A stretch of DNA of 55,066 bases, from assembly GCA_964195545.1 (NCBI GenBank), contig CAXMQQ010000031.1, forward strand, positions 1 through 55,066. Reading direction: 5' to 3'. Source of the DNA: JAHEEL01 sp964195545 (lineage in GTDB: Bacteria > Actinomycetota > Acidimicrobiia > Spongiisociales > UBA5794). Below, piece by piece: positions 35,400-43,434 of the stretch (its first letter is position 1; every line of letters begins with the position of its first letter). Both the position numbers and the translations under genes were made by a program. Under the pieces are notes generated by a model, which was given only the letters and a program-made list of their open reading frames with translations, was not told the origin of the DNA and ran no database searches.

Positions 35400-36520
35400 A
35401 CGGCGACTATCTAGCGGAGTTCGACGAACAGGATGGCTACCTCAACTTCGCATCGGTTGGCCCTCCATCCCGGTCGGCGAGGGCCGCATTCGGAGGCCTC
35501 CTCGACGAAGTGGCGCTGGGGGAGCAGACAGCGACTCAGATCATCGGCCCGGCCTATCAGAGTGCCCGCAGGGAGATCGCCAACGCGCTCGGCGTCGACG
35601 AAGGATTGGCTACCTCGGTGTCCTCGACGAGTGCCGGGATCATGCAGATAGCGTTCGGTCTCATCGGTTCCGGTGGAAACGTCGTCGTCCCTGCGCGCGA
35701 ATTCCCGGCGAACCGCTACCCGTGGCTTCGAGCGGAGGCGGTCGGTGGCCCAGAAGTGCGGGTGGTCGAGATCGCCGACGGCCGCGTCGATCCCGACGCT
35801 CTTGGCACAGCGATCGACGCCGACACCCGGCTCGTTGCAGTGAGCCTCGTTGACTACATGACGGGATTCAGGGTCGATGTCGCAGCGATCGCAGAGGCGG
35901 CCGGTGACGCGCTCGTGCTCGTCGACGGGATACAGGGGCTCGGCGCGGTGGAGGCCAAGCTGGGCGGTGCAGATGTGTTCGTCGCCGGCGGACAGAAGTG
36001 GTTGAGAGCTGGCTTCTCTGCGGGTGTCATGGCTGTGTCTCCCCGGGTCATCGACCGGCTCCAGCCAACGCTGACCGGGTGGTGGAGTGTCGAGGACGGC
36101 TATGCCTTCGAAGTCCCTCCGCCTCATCCGGCGCTGAGGACTGCTGATCGGTTCCTGGAGGGCTCGCCGAATCTGCTTGGTGCGGTCGCCTCCGCTGCCG
36201 CGTTGAATATCGTTGACGCAGGCGGCATCGACAGGATCGAAGCCGCGGTGCTCGAACGCTCGGCAGCAGTGCTCGACCTGGTCGGGTCGCTCGACGCCGA
36301 CGTGATCGCCCCGTGGCGATCAGACCGCGAACGGGCCGGAATCGTCACGTTCCGACTCTCGGGCCTCCCCGCAGCCGAAGTGGTCGACGCACTGGCGATA
36401 GATGGATTCGTGGTGTCGGAACGCAACGGCTGGATCCGAGTGTCACCTCACGCGACAACACCGATGTCAGTCATCGAGGCGTTCGGCGAGGCTCTGCGGG
36501 ATCAAGTGCGAAAGGCCTGA
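35396..36520 (+). CDS. Class V aminotransferase-fold PLP enzyme
   Basis: 374 aa fold-type I PLP enzyme. The N-terminal YLNFASVGPPSRSA resembles CefD and selenocysteine-lyase-like members. The cofactor region has LVDGIQGLGAVEAKLGGADVFVAGG and the Schiff-base lysine in GGQKWLRAGFSAGVM (about 200); Gln replaces the usual His before Lys. The C-terminal RVSPHATTP carries the substrate-carboxylate Arg. I see no cysteine in the protein, so it cannot be a cysteine desulfurase. The ATG overlaps the exporter stop, which suggests it makes or modifies the exported compound. Its last 19 bases overlap the convergent methyltransferase gene. Confidence 0.82.
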   Translation: MNGDYLAEFDEQDGYLNFASVGPPSRSARAAFGGLLDEVALGEQTATQIIGPAYQSARREIANALGVDEGLATSVSSTSAGIMQIAFGLIGSGGNVVVPAREFPANRYPWLRAEAVGGPEVRVVEIADGRVDPDALGTAIDADTRLVAVSLVDYMTGFRVDVAAIAEAAGDALVLVDGIQGLGAVEAKLGGADVFVAGGQKWLRAGFSAGVMAVSPRVIDRLQPTLTGWWSVEDGYAFEVPPPHPALRTADRFLEGSPNLLGAVASAAALNIVDAGGIDRIEAAVLERSAAVLDLVGSLDADVIAPWRSDRERAGIVTFRLSGLPAAEVVDALAIDGFVVSERNGWIRVSPHATTPMSVIEAFGEALRDQVRKA

Positions 36521-37098
36521 CCGGCTGCGACGAAGCCGCCGCCTGACCGCCAGACTTCATCGACTTCCCAGTGGGTAGCTTCGAGAATCTCGACGGTTGG
36601 CTGGTTGAGCCTGCAACCACCCGACACCTTTCCCCACATTGGGTTGATGCGATCCTGCCATCGGGCCGTTCGGGCGCTCGGTGAGCGGATGTGCTCGAGG
36701 AAACGGAGCGTCCCTCCGGATCGGACGACACGATGTGCCTCGTGGAGTGCGCGTTCCGGATCGGGGATCGTGCAGAGAGCGAAGGTGATGATCGCTGCGT
36801 CGAAGACGCCGTCGGCGAACGGGAGATCGCGGGCGTCCCCCCGATACAGGAACAGCGGGACGGCGGAGTTGCCGGCCTTCTCCGCGAGACGTTCCACCAT
36901 GTGCTGGTCGGGTTCGATGGCGTGGACCTCGTCGGCGGATGAGGGATAGAGCGGAACGTTCAGGCCCGTACCCGCACCGATCTCGACGATTCTGCCACTG
37001 AGCCCATCCATCAGTCGTCGGCGTTGATCGCGCACACCAAGACGCTCGGTTGGAGCGAGTACCACGTCGTAGATTTTCGCAAGGAGGGGGTGGTTCAT
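36502..37098 (-). CDS. Class I SAM-dependent methyltransferase
   Basis: 198 aa, Methyltransf_11/UbiE-like. Motif I is RIVEIGAGTGLNVPLYP (about 36-52), followed by VHAIEPDQHMVERLAEKA with the acidic ribose-binding residue, GDARDLPFADGVFDAAIITFALCTIPDPERALHEAHRVVR split over motifs II and III, and GGTLRFLEHIRS. The C-terminal GGCRLNQPTVEILEATHW resembles phospholipid N-methyltransferases and METTL7-like enzymes, so a lipophilic substrate is plausible. The gene converges on, and overlaps by 19 bases, the PLP-enzyme gene. Confidence 0.85.
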   Translation of the reverse strand: MNHPLLAKIYDVVLAPTERLGVRDQRRRLMDGLSGRIVEIGAGTGLNVPLYPSSADEVHAIEPDQHMVERLAEKAGNSAVPLFLYRGDARDLPFADGVFDAAIITFALCTIPDPERALHEAHRVVRSGGTLRFLEHIRSPSARTARWQDRINPMWGKVSGGCRLNQPTVEILEATHWEVDEVWRSGGGFVAAGQAFRT

Positions 37099-37275
37099 GT
37101 GTCGGCCTCGGGTAGCGCTCCAGATCGTACGCCGCAGAGTCCGTGAAGCGGATCAATCCTCATCCGTCCGGATCTCGCTTTCGACCTCCTATCCCACACC
37201 TTTCGAGCGGTCTGATCCACCGCCGGAAGGCGGCCGAGGACCGGCGGCTTCGGATGGCTCACAGTCGTACTTCTG

Positions 37276-37281
37276 TACGAT
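37276..37281 (+). promoter_or_regulatory. Putative -10 element (TACGAT) within a small palindrome
   Basis: Ends 6 bases before the ATG at 37288, predicting a leaderless transcript. It overlaps the right arm of the inverted repeat TCGTAC-TTCT-GTACGA (37265-37280), which could be a repressor operator or coincidence. Confidence 0.45.
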
Positions 37282-37287
37282 TGCAGC

Positions 37288-37944
37288 ATGACTGAACCAT
37301 TGACGGAACGCACACGCGTCAAACGCGCCGAGGACAAGGCACGGTACGACCGTGACACGCTGAACACGATCTTCGACGAGGCACTGATCTGTCATGTCGG
37401 CTTCGTCTCCGATGGATCTCCGTTCGTGGTCCCGACGATCCACGCCAGGGTCGGTGACATGCTCTACTTCCACGGATCTCCTGCGAGTCGCATGCTCCGT
37501 CTGATGAAGAAGGGCGCCGAGGTCACCGTGACCGCAACACTGCTCGACGGGATTGTGGCCGCACGCTCGGTGTTCCACCACTCGATGCACTACCGATCCG
37601 CCATGGTGTTCGGAACGGCCAGGATCGTCGACACGCCGGAAGAGCGCATCGTCGCCCTGGAGGCGATCTCGAACGCAGCCCTCCTTGGCCGGTGGGACGA
37701 AGCAAGGCATCCGTCACGCAATGAAGACAAGGGCACGCTGATCATCGCCGTTCCGATCGAGGAGTACTCGGCCAAGGTCAGTGAGAATGACGTCGGGGAC
37801 GAGGAGGAGGACTACGACCTCCCCATCTGGGCCGGCGTCATACCCCTATCGATCGTCGCAGGCACCCCCGAGCCGGATGATCGGCTACTGGACGGAGTCG
37901 AAGTGCCGGAGTCGGTGAGGCAATTCACCAACGGTCGCAGCTAG
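37288..37944 (+). CDS. Pyridoxamine 5'-phosphate oxidase-like FMN-binding protein
   Basis: 218 aa split-barrel protein of the NimA/PPOX-like family. Key segments: HVGFVSDGSPFVVPTIHARVGDMLYFHGSPASRML and TVTATLLDGIVAARSVFHHSMHYRSAMVFG, each broken by strand turns, which form the flavin or F420 pocket. An acidic insert (SENDVGDEEEDYDLP) and W-A-G-V-I-P-L complete the C-terminal half. Members reduce nitro or related compounds, or bind haem; no substrate can be given. The start is supported by the -10 hexamer 6 bases upstream. It is monocistronic as far as can be seen. Confidence 0.85.
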   Translation: MTEPLTERTRVKRAEDKARYDRDTLNTIFDEALICHVGFVSDGSPFVVPTIHARVGDMLYFHGSPASRMLRLMKKGAEVTVTATLLDGIVAARSVFHHSMHYRSAMVFGTARIVDTPEERIVALEAISNAALLGRWDEARHPSRNEDKGTLIIAVPIEEYSAKVSENDVGDEEEDYDLPIWAGVIPLSIVAGTPEPDDRLLDGVEVPESVRQFTNGRS

Positions 37945-38333
37945 TAGTCCCCAATCCGGTTCAGAACACCTGGCTCGCCAAACGGCGAGAGTGATTCGGT
38001 GGACGGGGACAGCACCCCGCACCGAGCCGGATATGCACCCTCGTCTCCCAAAGGGCTTTCACCATGAGGACGTGGCCTCGTGCGTTCTCTCGACATCGAG
38101 GCCGTGACCGTCATAGAGGGAAGTCGCTTCGGCGTTGTCGTCAAACCTATGAAGCGCAACAACATCAGTCTCGGCCCAGCGGCGCATTGTCTGTCCTCCA
38201 CCACCAATGATGCCCTTGCACCACGGACAGAACCAGGGGCCGAAGGCCACCCACATCCTGAACCACGCATACGATGACTGGACAGCATGCGATGATGCAT
38301 TGTCAATCGGCGAGCAACCCCACGGCAGCACCA
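37945..38333. other. 389-bp region without a confident gene
   Basis: Frames are open on both strands but overlap each other. The best is on the minus strand (38059-38256, 65 aa), with a FCPWCKG CxxC motif and mixed codon third positions, yet it has no homologue I recognise and no ribosome binding site. On the plus strand 38080-38277 is open without domain features. No tRNA or repeat is seen. It may be a decayed gene or insertion scar between two small enzymes. Confidence 0.4.
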
Positions 38334-38825
38334 ATGGTCGAGTTGAAACCGGCAACAGAACAAGACGTTCGCGAGTTCGCAGCATGGCGCTACGACCCTC
38401 CGTACGACGTCTACGACATCGACATGACGCCCGACGATGCGGTCGCCTACTTCCTGGAGCCGAGTACCCATTGTCACACGCTGTTCGATAGCAACGTCAC
38501 GGTCGGGTACTGCACGTTCGGTCACGACGCCAAAGTCCCAGGCGGGGACTATGGACCGGAAGGGATCGACATCGGATTGGGAGTCAAGCCAGATCAAACT
38601 GGATCTGGGGAGGGGACCCGGTTTGTCGCAGCGGCCGTGGCTCACGCGCTTGTGACCTTCGATCCTCTGCAGCTCCGCGTGACCATTGCTACCGGCAACA
38701 CTCGAGCTCTTCGCGTGTGGTCAGGTGTCGGATTCTCTGAGGTCTCCCGGTTCGCCACGGCTCACGACGTCATGGGATCGCGTGAGTTCGCCATACTCAC
38801 ATTCACTCCCTCAAACCACCCATAG
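38334..38825 (+). CDS. GNAT family N-acetyltransferase
   Basis: 163 aa from the ATG at 38334, which opens VELKPATEQDVREFAAWRYDPPYDVYDI, the RimJ/RimL-like start common to small GNATs. The acetyl-CoA region is DIGLGVKPDQTGSGEGTRFVAA (Q/G-x-G-x-G), followed by LRVTIATGNTRALRVWSGVGF. An in-frame ATG at 38274 would add 20 poorly coding residues. Substrate unknown. The flanks (37945-38333 and 38826-38944) are non-coding, and the gene stands alone, so horizontal acquisition is possible. Confidence 0.78.
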   Translation: MVELKPATEQDVREFAAWRYDPPYDVYDIDMTPDDAVAYFLEPSTHCHTLFDSNVTVGYCTFGHDAKVPGGDYGPEGIDIGLGVKPDQTGSGEGTRFVAAAVAHALVTFDPLQLRVTIATGNTRALRVWSGVGFSEVSRFATAHDVMGSREFAILTFTPSNHP

Positions 38826-38944
38826 CGAAGCCTCATCGTGGTGGAGGTCTTGCTGGAAACGCCTCGGGTAGATTCGACGTCGATTCCGGGCGCAGTGCCC
38901 CGCGGTCCCCTGCTACCCGGCCGGCCAGATGCACGGCTGCTCGC

Positions 38945-39736
38945 TCAGGCGATCCCGTTCACTGAATCGCGCCAGGCCAACCACGGTTTGACGCGGTCCA
39001 GATTCAGGTTCGGGCCCGTCACGCCGATCGTAAACTCTGTGACGCCGAGAGCGCGGAAGTCGTCGGCCTCGTTGAGCTGTTCGGGCTTGACCGCGACGGA
39101 TCGGTCGATTCTCCAGGCCTCGCGACCGACCTTGGCGCCCCATTCGTCGAGGATCTTCGACTTGCGGGCGATCACCTCTTGGTTCCCGAACGTGTGCCAC
39201 ACGTCGGCGTGCTCGGCAACGATGCGCAGTGTCACCTTCTCTCCGCCGCCACCGATCAGGATCGGGATGTGACGGGTCGGAGGAGGGTCGAGCCGCTCGA
39301 GCCGATCCGCGATCCGTGGCATGGCTGCGTCGAGATCACGGAGGCGGCTCGATGCCGTTCCGAAGTCGTAGCCGTACTCGTCGTAGTCCTTCTCGAACCA
39401 GCCGGACCCGATCCCCAGGATCAGCCGGCCGTCTGAGATGTGATCTACGGTTCTGGCCATGTCGGCGAGGAGCTCGGGATTTCGATACGAGTTGCACGTG
39501 ACGAGCGCGCCGAACTGGATTCGCTCCGTCTGCTCGGCCCAGGCTCCGAGCATCGTCCAGCACTCGAAGTGCTTCCCCACGGTGGGATCCGGGTCTCCGC
39601 CGTAGAGCGGGTAGAAGTGATCCCAGTTGTAGATGACGTCAACACCCATGTCTTCGGCTTGCATGACCGCAGTACGGATACCGGCGTAGTCGATGTGTTG
39701 CGGATGGATCTGGACGGCGATTCGGGCCGGTCCCAT
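38945..39736 (-). CDS. LLM class F420-dependent oxidoreductase
   Basis: 263 aa TIM-barrel protein of the luciferase-like monooxygenase superfamily, F420-type. Typical features: N-terminal RIAVQIHPQHIDYAGI, GVDVIYNWDHFYPLYGGDPDP, the strand LGAWAEQTERIQFGALVTCNSYRNPELLADMARTVDHIS (broken here for length by turns), GRLILGIGSGW and the late IPILIGGGGEKVTLRIVAEHAD. Predicted to transfer hydride between cofactor F420 and an unknown substrate. The start is set by AGGAGG eight bases before the ATG at 39736, rejecting an upstream ATG at 39769. Divergent from the Eis-like gene. Confidence 0.88.
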   Translation of the reverse strand: MGPARIAVQIHPQHIDYAGIRTAVMQAEDMGVDVIYNWDHFYPLYGGDPDPTVGKHFECWTMLGAWAEQTERIQFGALVTCNSYRNPELLADMARTVDHISDGRLILGIGSGWFEKDYDEYGYDFGTASSRLRDLDAAMPRIADRLERLDPPPTRHIPILIGGGGEKVTLRIVAEHADVWHTFGNQEVIARKSKILDEWGAKVGREAWRIDRSVAVKPEQLNEADDFRALGVTEFTIGVTGPNLNLDRVKPWLAWRDSVNGIA

Positions 39737-39803
39737 TGCGAAACCTCCTCGGCTGCGTTCGGTGGGCATCGTATCTTCGTCGCGCCCCTTGCACGACGGT
39801 CGG

Positions 39804-39809
39804 TAACCT
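39804..39809 (+). promoter_or_regulatory. Putative -10 element (TAACCT) for the Eis-like gene
   Basis: Ends 7 bases before the ATG at 39817; no Shine-Dalgarno is visible. Confidence 0.4.
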
Positions 39810-39816
39810 CGCGGCC

Positions 39817-41040
39817 ATGGAGATCACAACACGACCGATCAACGACGACGAGACGGTTCCGTTCCGCGAGGCCATCATGCTCGGCTTCGGTGACGACCTC
39901 GATGACGAGAAGTTCCCACCCGAGCGGTTCGCCGATCTTATGCCTCGCGACCGGACCATCGCGGCTTTCGACGCCGATGAGATCGTGGGGACGCTCGGTG
40001 CGTTCCCGTTCGAGATCACCGTTCCTGGCGGGCGGATGGTGGCAATGGCAGGGACGACCTTCGTGGCGGTGATGCCGACCCACCGGCGCCGCGGCGTACT
40101 CACCGCCATGATGCGGGACCACCTTGCCGACACGATCGCACGCGACGAACCACTCGCAGGACTGTGGGCGTCCGAGAGCCTCATCTACGGGCGGTACGGG
40201 TTCGGCGTCGGGACCGAACACGAAGACGTCGAGATCGACCAGGTCCGCGTCAGTGTTGAAGGTGAGCAGGGGACCGTCCGCCTGGTCGATGGGGACGAGG
40301 CACGAGAAGCGTTCCCAGCGCCCTACCACGCGGTACAGAGGCGCACACCGGGCATGCTGCGTCGCGACGCTACCTGGTGGAAGATCGAGACGCTCTTCGA
40401 TCCGGAGAAGCACCGAGATGGATTCACGTCGCAGCGCTACCTCCTTCATGAGACAGAAGGGGTTCCCGACGGATACGCGATCTATCGACAGAAGGGCGAC
40501 TGGTCGGACGGCTTCCCGAACGGAACCGTGAAGGTACAAGAAGTGGTGACACGGTCGATGATGGCGCATACGGGAATCTGGCGATTCCTCACGAGCATCG
40601 ATCTCTATCCGAACATCAGGTACTGGAACCTTCCCGTCGACGATGCCATCCGATGGAAAGTCCCCGATCATCGGCGGATCGTTCGCAAACGGTGGGATGC
40701 GTTGTACCTCCGAATCCTCGATGTTGTACATGCCCTGGAGGCACGGACCTACGCGGCGGATGGGAGGATCCGATTCAGCGTCGATGATCCCTTCATGCCT
40801 GATCTTGGTGGTTCATTCGAGCTCAACGTGACGGATGGCGACGGTTCGTGTCGACGGATCGACACGTCGGGCGCGGATCTACACCTCGGCATTGTTGAAC
40901 TTTCGAGTCTGTACCTCGGCGGTGGAGACGCCAAAGCGATGTCCATGGCAGGTCTGATCCGAGGCGACATCGACTCGATCACGCTGCTCGGTCGGATGTT
41001 GCGCGGTGATGTAGCGCCGTGGTGCGAAGAACAGTTCTGA
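39817..41040 (+). CDS. Eis-type GNAT N-acetyltransferase
   Basis: 407 aa, Eis family: two GNAT-like domains plus a sterol-carrier-like C-terminal domain. The N-terminal catalytic GNAT has TFVAVMPTHRRRGVLTAMMRD (acetyl-CoA pyrophosphate loop, about 81-100) and ESLIYGRYGFGVGTE, whose Tyr corresponds to the general acid of mycobacterial Eis. The chain ends in CEEQF; in Eis the terminal Phe carboxylate is the catalytic base, so this exact ending is a good sign of activity. Eis acetylates aminoglycosides and protein lysines in mycobacteria; the natural substrate here is unknown. The start is supported by TAACCT seven bases upstream. Confidence 0.88.
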   Translation: MEITTRPINDDETVPFREAIMLGFGDDLDDEKFPPERFADLMPRDRTIAAFDADEIVGTLGAFPFEITVPGGRMVAMAGTTFVAVMPTHRRRGVLTAMMRDHLADTIARDEPLAGLWASESLIYGRYGFGVGTEHEDVEIDQVRVSVEGEQGTVRLVDGDEAREAFPAPYHAVQRRTPGMLRRDATWWKIETLFDPEKHRDGFTSQRYLLHETEGVPDGYAIYRQKGDWSDGFPNGTVKVQEVVTRSMMAHTGIWRFLTSIDLYPNIRYWNLPVDDAIRWKVPDHRRIVRKRWDALYLRILDVVHALEARTYAADGRIRFSVDDPFMPDLGGSFELNVTDGDGSCRRIDTSGADLHLGIVELSSLYLGGGDAKAMSMAGLIRGDIDSITLLGRMLRGDVAPWCEEQF

Positions 41041-41052
41041 TATCGACAAGCG

Positions 41053-41141
41053 GTGGGGAACGAAACGCGGCCGGGAGGCGTTGGTTGGAGGGAGCGACGG
41101 TTCGCCGGGGTGGTTCGGTCTTCCCCACTCCCACTCGTTCC
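41053..41141. repeat. Inverted repeats with a shared left arm after the Eis-like gene
   Basis: GTGGGGAA (41053-41060) pairs with TTCCCCAC (41121-41128), while the overlapping GGAACGA (41057-41063) pairs with TCGTTCC (41135-41141). The two pairings exclude each other. It may serve as a terminator for the Eis-like gene; significance uncertain. Confidence 0.3.
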
Positions 41142-41196
41142 TGCCCCGGCGCAACCGGTCGCTCAAATCTCTGCCCAACCAGTCCCACGGGCGCGA

Positions 41197-41202
41197 TAGA
41201 AT
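41197..41202 (+). promoter_or_regulatory. Putative -10 element (TAGAAT) for sufB
   Basis: The transcription start would fall near 41209, inside the palindrome at 41205-41220 and about 34 bases before the sufB ATG. Confidence 0.4.
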
Positions 41203-41204
41203 GA

Positions 41205-41220
41205 CACTATCTCGATAGTG
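41205..41220. promoter_or_regulatory. Palindromic operator candidate upstream of sufB
   Basis: Perfect 7-bp inverted repeat CACTATC-TC-GATAGTG located at the predicted transcription start. The position suits a repressor, and Fe-S assembly operons are usually controlled by an Fe-S-sensing regulator (SufR or IscR/RirA type), but no such regulator gene lies in this window. Confidence 0.55.
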
Positions 41221-41242
41221 GAAATACGGGGAGTACAGCATT

Positions 41243-42646
41243 ATGACCACGGTTGATCTCGATCTCGGCTCTTACCAACTTGGTTGGGCGGACGAAGAGG
41301 ACTACGTCTACAAGCCCGAGAAGGGTTTGAGCGAGCAACTCATTCGCGACATGTCGCGCATGAAGAAGGAGCCCGAGTGGATGCTCGAGTTCCGGCTCAA
41401 GGCGTACAAGCGGTTCCTGAGCAAGCCAATGCCCCAGTGGGTTGGTGACGGCGCTCTCAACGAGATCGATTTTGACGATATCTACTACTACATCAAGCCG
41501 ACCGAAGGCCAGGTCAAGGACTGGGACATGGTCCCGGACTCGATCAAGGAGACGTACGAGAAGCTCGGCATCCCGGAAGCCGAACGCAAGTACCTCGCCG
41601 GAGTCACGGCACAGTATGAGAGCGAAGTGGTCTACCACAGGAATCGAGAGGATCTCGAGGATCTCGGGGTGCTGTTCACCGATATGGACACTGCAGTTCG
41701 TGAGTACCCGGAGATCGTCAAGGACTACTTCGGTACGATCATCCCTCCCGGTGACAACAAGTTCGCGGCGCTCAACTCCGCAGTCTGGTCTGGTGGATCG
41801 TTCATCTACGTGCCGCCCGGCGTTCACCTCGACGAGCCGCTCCAGGCCTACTTCCGGATCAATGCCGAGAATATGGGCCAGTTCGAGCGGACTCTGATCA
41901 TCGTCGACGAGGGTGCGTTCGTGCACTACGTCGAAGGTTGCTCGGCCCCCGTCTACACCTCTGATTCGCTCCACTCAGCTGTGGTCGAGATCGTCGTCAA
42001 GGAAGGCGGCCGTGCCCGCTACTCGACGATTCAGAACTGGTCGAACAACGTCTTCAACCTTGTGACGAAGCGCGCTGTTGCGTACAAGAACGCCACGATG
42101 GAGTGGGTCGACGGCAACCTTGGGTCGAAGTTCACCGCCAAGTATCCGGCGGTGTGGTTGATGGACGAAGGCGCCCACGGTGAGATTCTTTCGATAGCGA
42201 TGGCCGGCGCCGGCCAGCATCTGGATGCCGGTGCAAAGATCATTCACGCGGCGCCGAATACGACGTCGCTCATCACTTCCAAGTCGATCTCGATCCACGG
42301 CGGCCGTGCCGGGTATCGGGGTCTTGTCCGGGTTGAACCCGGCGCAGAGAATGCCCGTTCCTTCGTTCGGTGTGATGCTCTGATCCTCGACGAGGACTCG
42401 CGGTCCGACACGTATCCGTACATGGAGATCGAAGAGTCGAACGTCGATATCGGTCACGAAGCCACGGTGTCGAAGGTGGGGGAGGACCAACTCTTCTACC
42501 TGATGACACGCGGCCTCACCGAGGAGCAAGCAACGGCGATGGTCGTGGCCGGATTCATCGAGCCGATCGTCAAGGAATTGCCGATGGAGTACGCGGTCGA
42601 ACTGAACCGACTCGTCGAACTCCAGATGGAAGGCTCCGTCGGCTGA
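41243..42646 (+). CDS. sufB: Fe-S cluster assembly scaffold protein SufB
   Basis: 467 aa, full length. The beta-helical SufB core is clear: EWMLEFRLKAYKRFLSKP, VFTDMDTAVREYPEI-like segment near 150, FAALNSAVWSGGSFIYVPPGV, FVHYVEGCSAPVYTSDSLHSAVVEI, SNNVFNLVTKRAVAYKNATMEW, the region GRAGYRGLVRVEPGAENARSFVRCDALILDEDSRSDTYPY (in pieces) and DQLFYLMTRGLTEEQATAMVVAGF. With SufD and SufC it forms the SufBC2D complex that builds Fe-S clusters. GGGGAG lies 9 bases before the ATG. Unusually, sufD and sufC are 5 kb away with seven other reading frames between. Confidence 0.97.
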   Translation: MTTVDLDLGSYQLGWADEEDYVYKPEKGLSEQLIRDMSRMKKEPEWMLEFRLKAYKRFLSKPMPQWVGDGALNEIDFDDIYYYIKPTEGQVKDWDMVPDSIKETYEKLGIPEAERKYLAGVTAQYESEVVYHRNREDLEDLGVLFTDMDTAVREYPEIVKDYFGTIIPPGDNKFAALNSAVWSGGSFIYVPPGVHLDEPLQAYFRINAENMGQFERTLIIVDEGAFVHYVEGCSAPVYTSDSLHSAVVEIVVKEGGRARYSTIQNWSNNVFNLVTKRAVAYKNATMEWVDGNLGSKFTAKYPAVWLMDEGAHGEILSIAMAGAGQHLDAGAKIIHAAPNTTSLITSKSISIHGGRAGYRGLVRVEPGAENARSFVRCDALILDEDSRSDTYPYMEIEESNVDIGHEATVSKVGEDQLFYLMTRGLTEEQATAMVVAGFIEPIVKELPMEYAVELNRLVELQMEGSVG

Positions 42647-42677
42647 GTTCGACCGTCCGCAGGTTTTGCTCTGCCGG

Positions 42678-42683
42678 TACGCT
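42678..42683 (+). promoter_or_regulatory. Putative -10 element (TACGCT) for nucS
   Basis: Ends 8 bases before the ATG at 42692, predicting a near-leaderless transcript separate from sufB. Confidence 0.4.
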
Positions 42684-42691
42684 CTCGTCCT

Positions 42692-43351
42692 ATGCGCATA
42701 GTTGTTGCTGATTGCACCGTGAATTACGCAGGGCGTCTGGCCGCGCACCTACCGCGTGCGACACGACTGATCATCATCAAGGCCGACGGATCGCTCCTCA
42801 TCCATGCCGAAGCCGGCGCGTACAAACCCTTGAATTGGATGAATGCGCCGAACCACCTCGTGGAGGAAGATGGACGATGGTTCATCACGAACGGCAAATC
42901 GGAGCAGCTCACGATCGAACTCCACGATATTCACATGGACACCACGGTTGAGCTCGGGGAGGATCCGGGTTTGCAGAAGGACGGCGTCGAACTCGAACTC
43001 CAGCGTCTGCTCTCTGAGCAACCCGAGGCGATCGAAGAGGGGATGACGCTCATTCGGAGGGAGTATCCGACGCCGGTCGGCCCCGTCGATCTCCTCTGTC
43101 GAGACGTGGCAGGAGAGATCGTCGCGATCGAAGTCAAACGACGGGGGGAGATCGACGGTGTGGAACAGCTCACCAGGTACCTCGAATTCCTCAACCGTGA
43201 TGAGCGCCTGGCCCCGGTGCGGGGGGTATTCGTGGCCCAGGCCGTCAAGCCCCAGGCACGAACACTCGCAGCCGACCGAGGCATAGCCTGGGCAGAAGTG
43301 GATTACGAGCGGCTCAGAGGCGCGGACACCGACATCCTCCGTCTGTTCTGA
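42692..43351 (+). CDS. nucS: Mismatch-specific endonuclease NucS (EndoMS)
   Basis: 219 aa, full length. N-terminal dimerisation/DNA-binding domain (1-105: RLIIIKADGSLLIHAEAGAYKPLNW in two pieces), then a RecB-like nuclease domain with catalytic residues in GPVDLLCRD (Asp133), IVAIEVKRRG (Glu147, Lys149) and GVEQLTRYLEFL. The C-terminal ILRLF is the sliding-clamp-binding tail. NucS cuts both strands at mismatches and replaces MutS/MutL in most actinobacteria and some archaea, which supports the taxonomic placement. It lies 46 bp after sufB and probably has its own promoter. Confidence 0.95.
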   Translation: MRIVVADCTVNYAGRLAAHLPRATRLIIIKADGSLLIHAEAGAYKPLNWMNAPNHLVEEDGRWFITNGKSEQLTIELHDIHMDTTVELGEDPGLQKDGVELELQRLLSEQPEAIEEGMTLIRREYPTPVGPVDLLCRDVAGEIVAIEVKRRGEIDGVEQLTRYLEFLNRDERLAPVRGVFVAQAVKPQARTLAADRGIAWAEVDYERLRGADTDILRLF

Positions 43352-43366
43352 GCAAGCCGCCTGCCA

Positions 43367-43423
43367 TGAGCTTTGAGCCCTGAGCAAGAAGCTGTGATGT
43401 TCACCGACTACCGACTACCGGCG
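43367..43423. repeat. Two heptamer arrays between nucS and the sigma factor gene
   Basis: TGAGCTT, TGAGCCC, TGAGCAA (43367-43387) and ACCGACT, ACCGACT, ACCGGCG (43403-43423), each in 7-base register. A further TGAGCAA at 43349 includes the nucS stop codon. The genes are convergent, so the arrays lie at both 3' ends. Confidence 0.6.
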
Positions 43424-43434
43424 ACAGAGTCGCA

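Noticed and set aside
35396..36520. Class V enzyme as the missing SufS cysteine desulfurase
   Set aside because: No cysteine is present, so the catalytic Cys is absent, and it lies in the exporter operon rather than with suf genes.
37941..38645. 234-codon minus-strand frame over the GNAT gene
   Set aside because: Cysteine- and arginine-rich, no domain, and it overlaps a recognisable acetyltransferase.
39445..40731. 428-codon minus-strand frame opposite the Eis-like gene
   Set aside because: Antisense of an intact enzyme and in a different frame from the true F420-type oxidoreductase gene.
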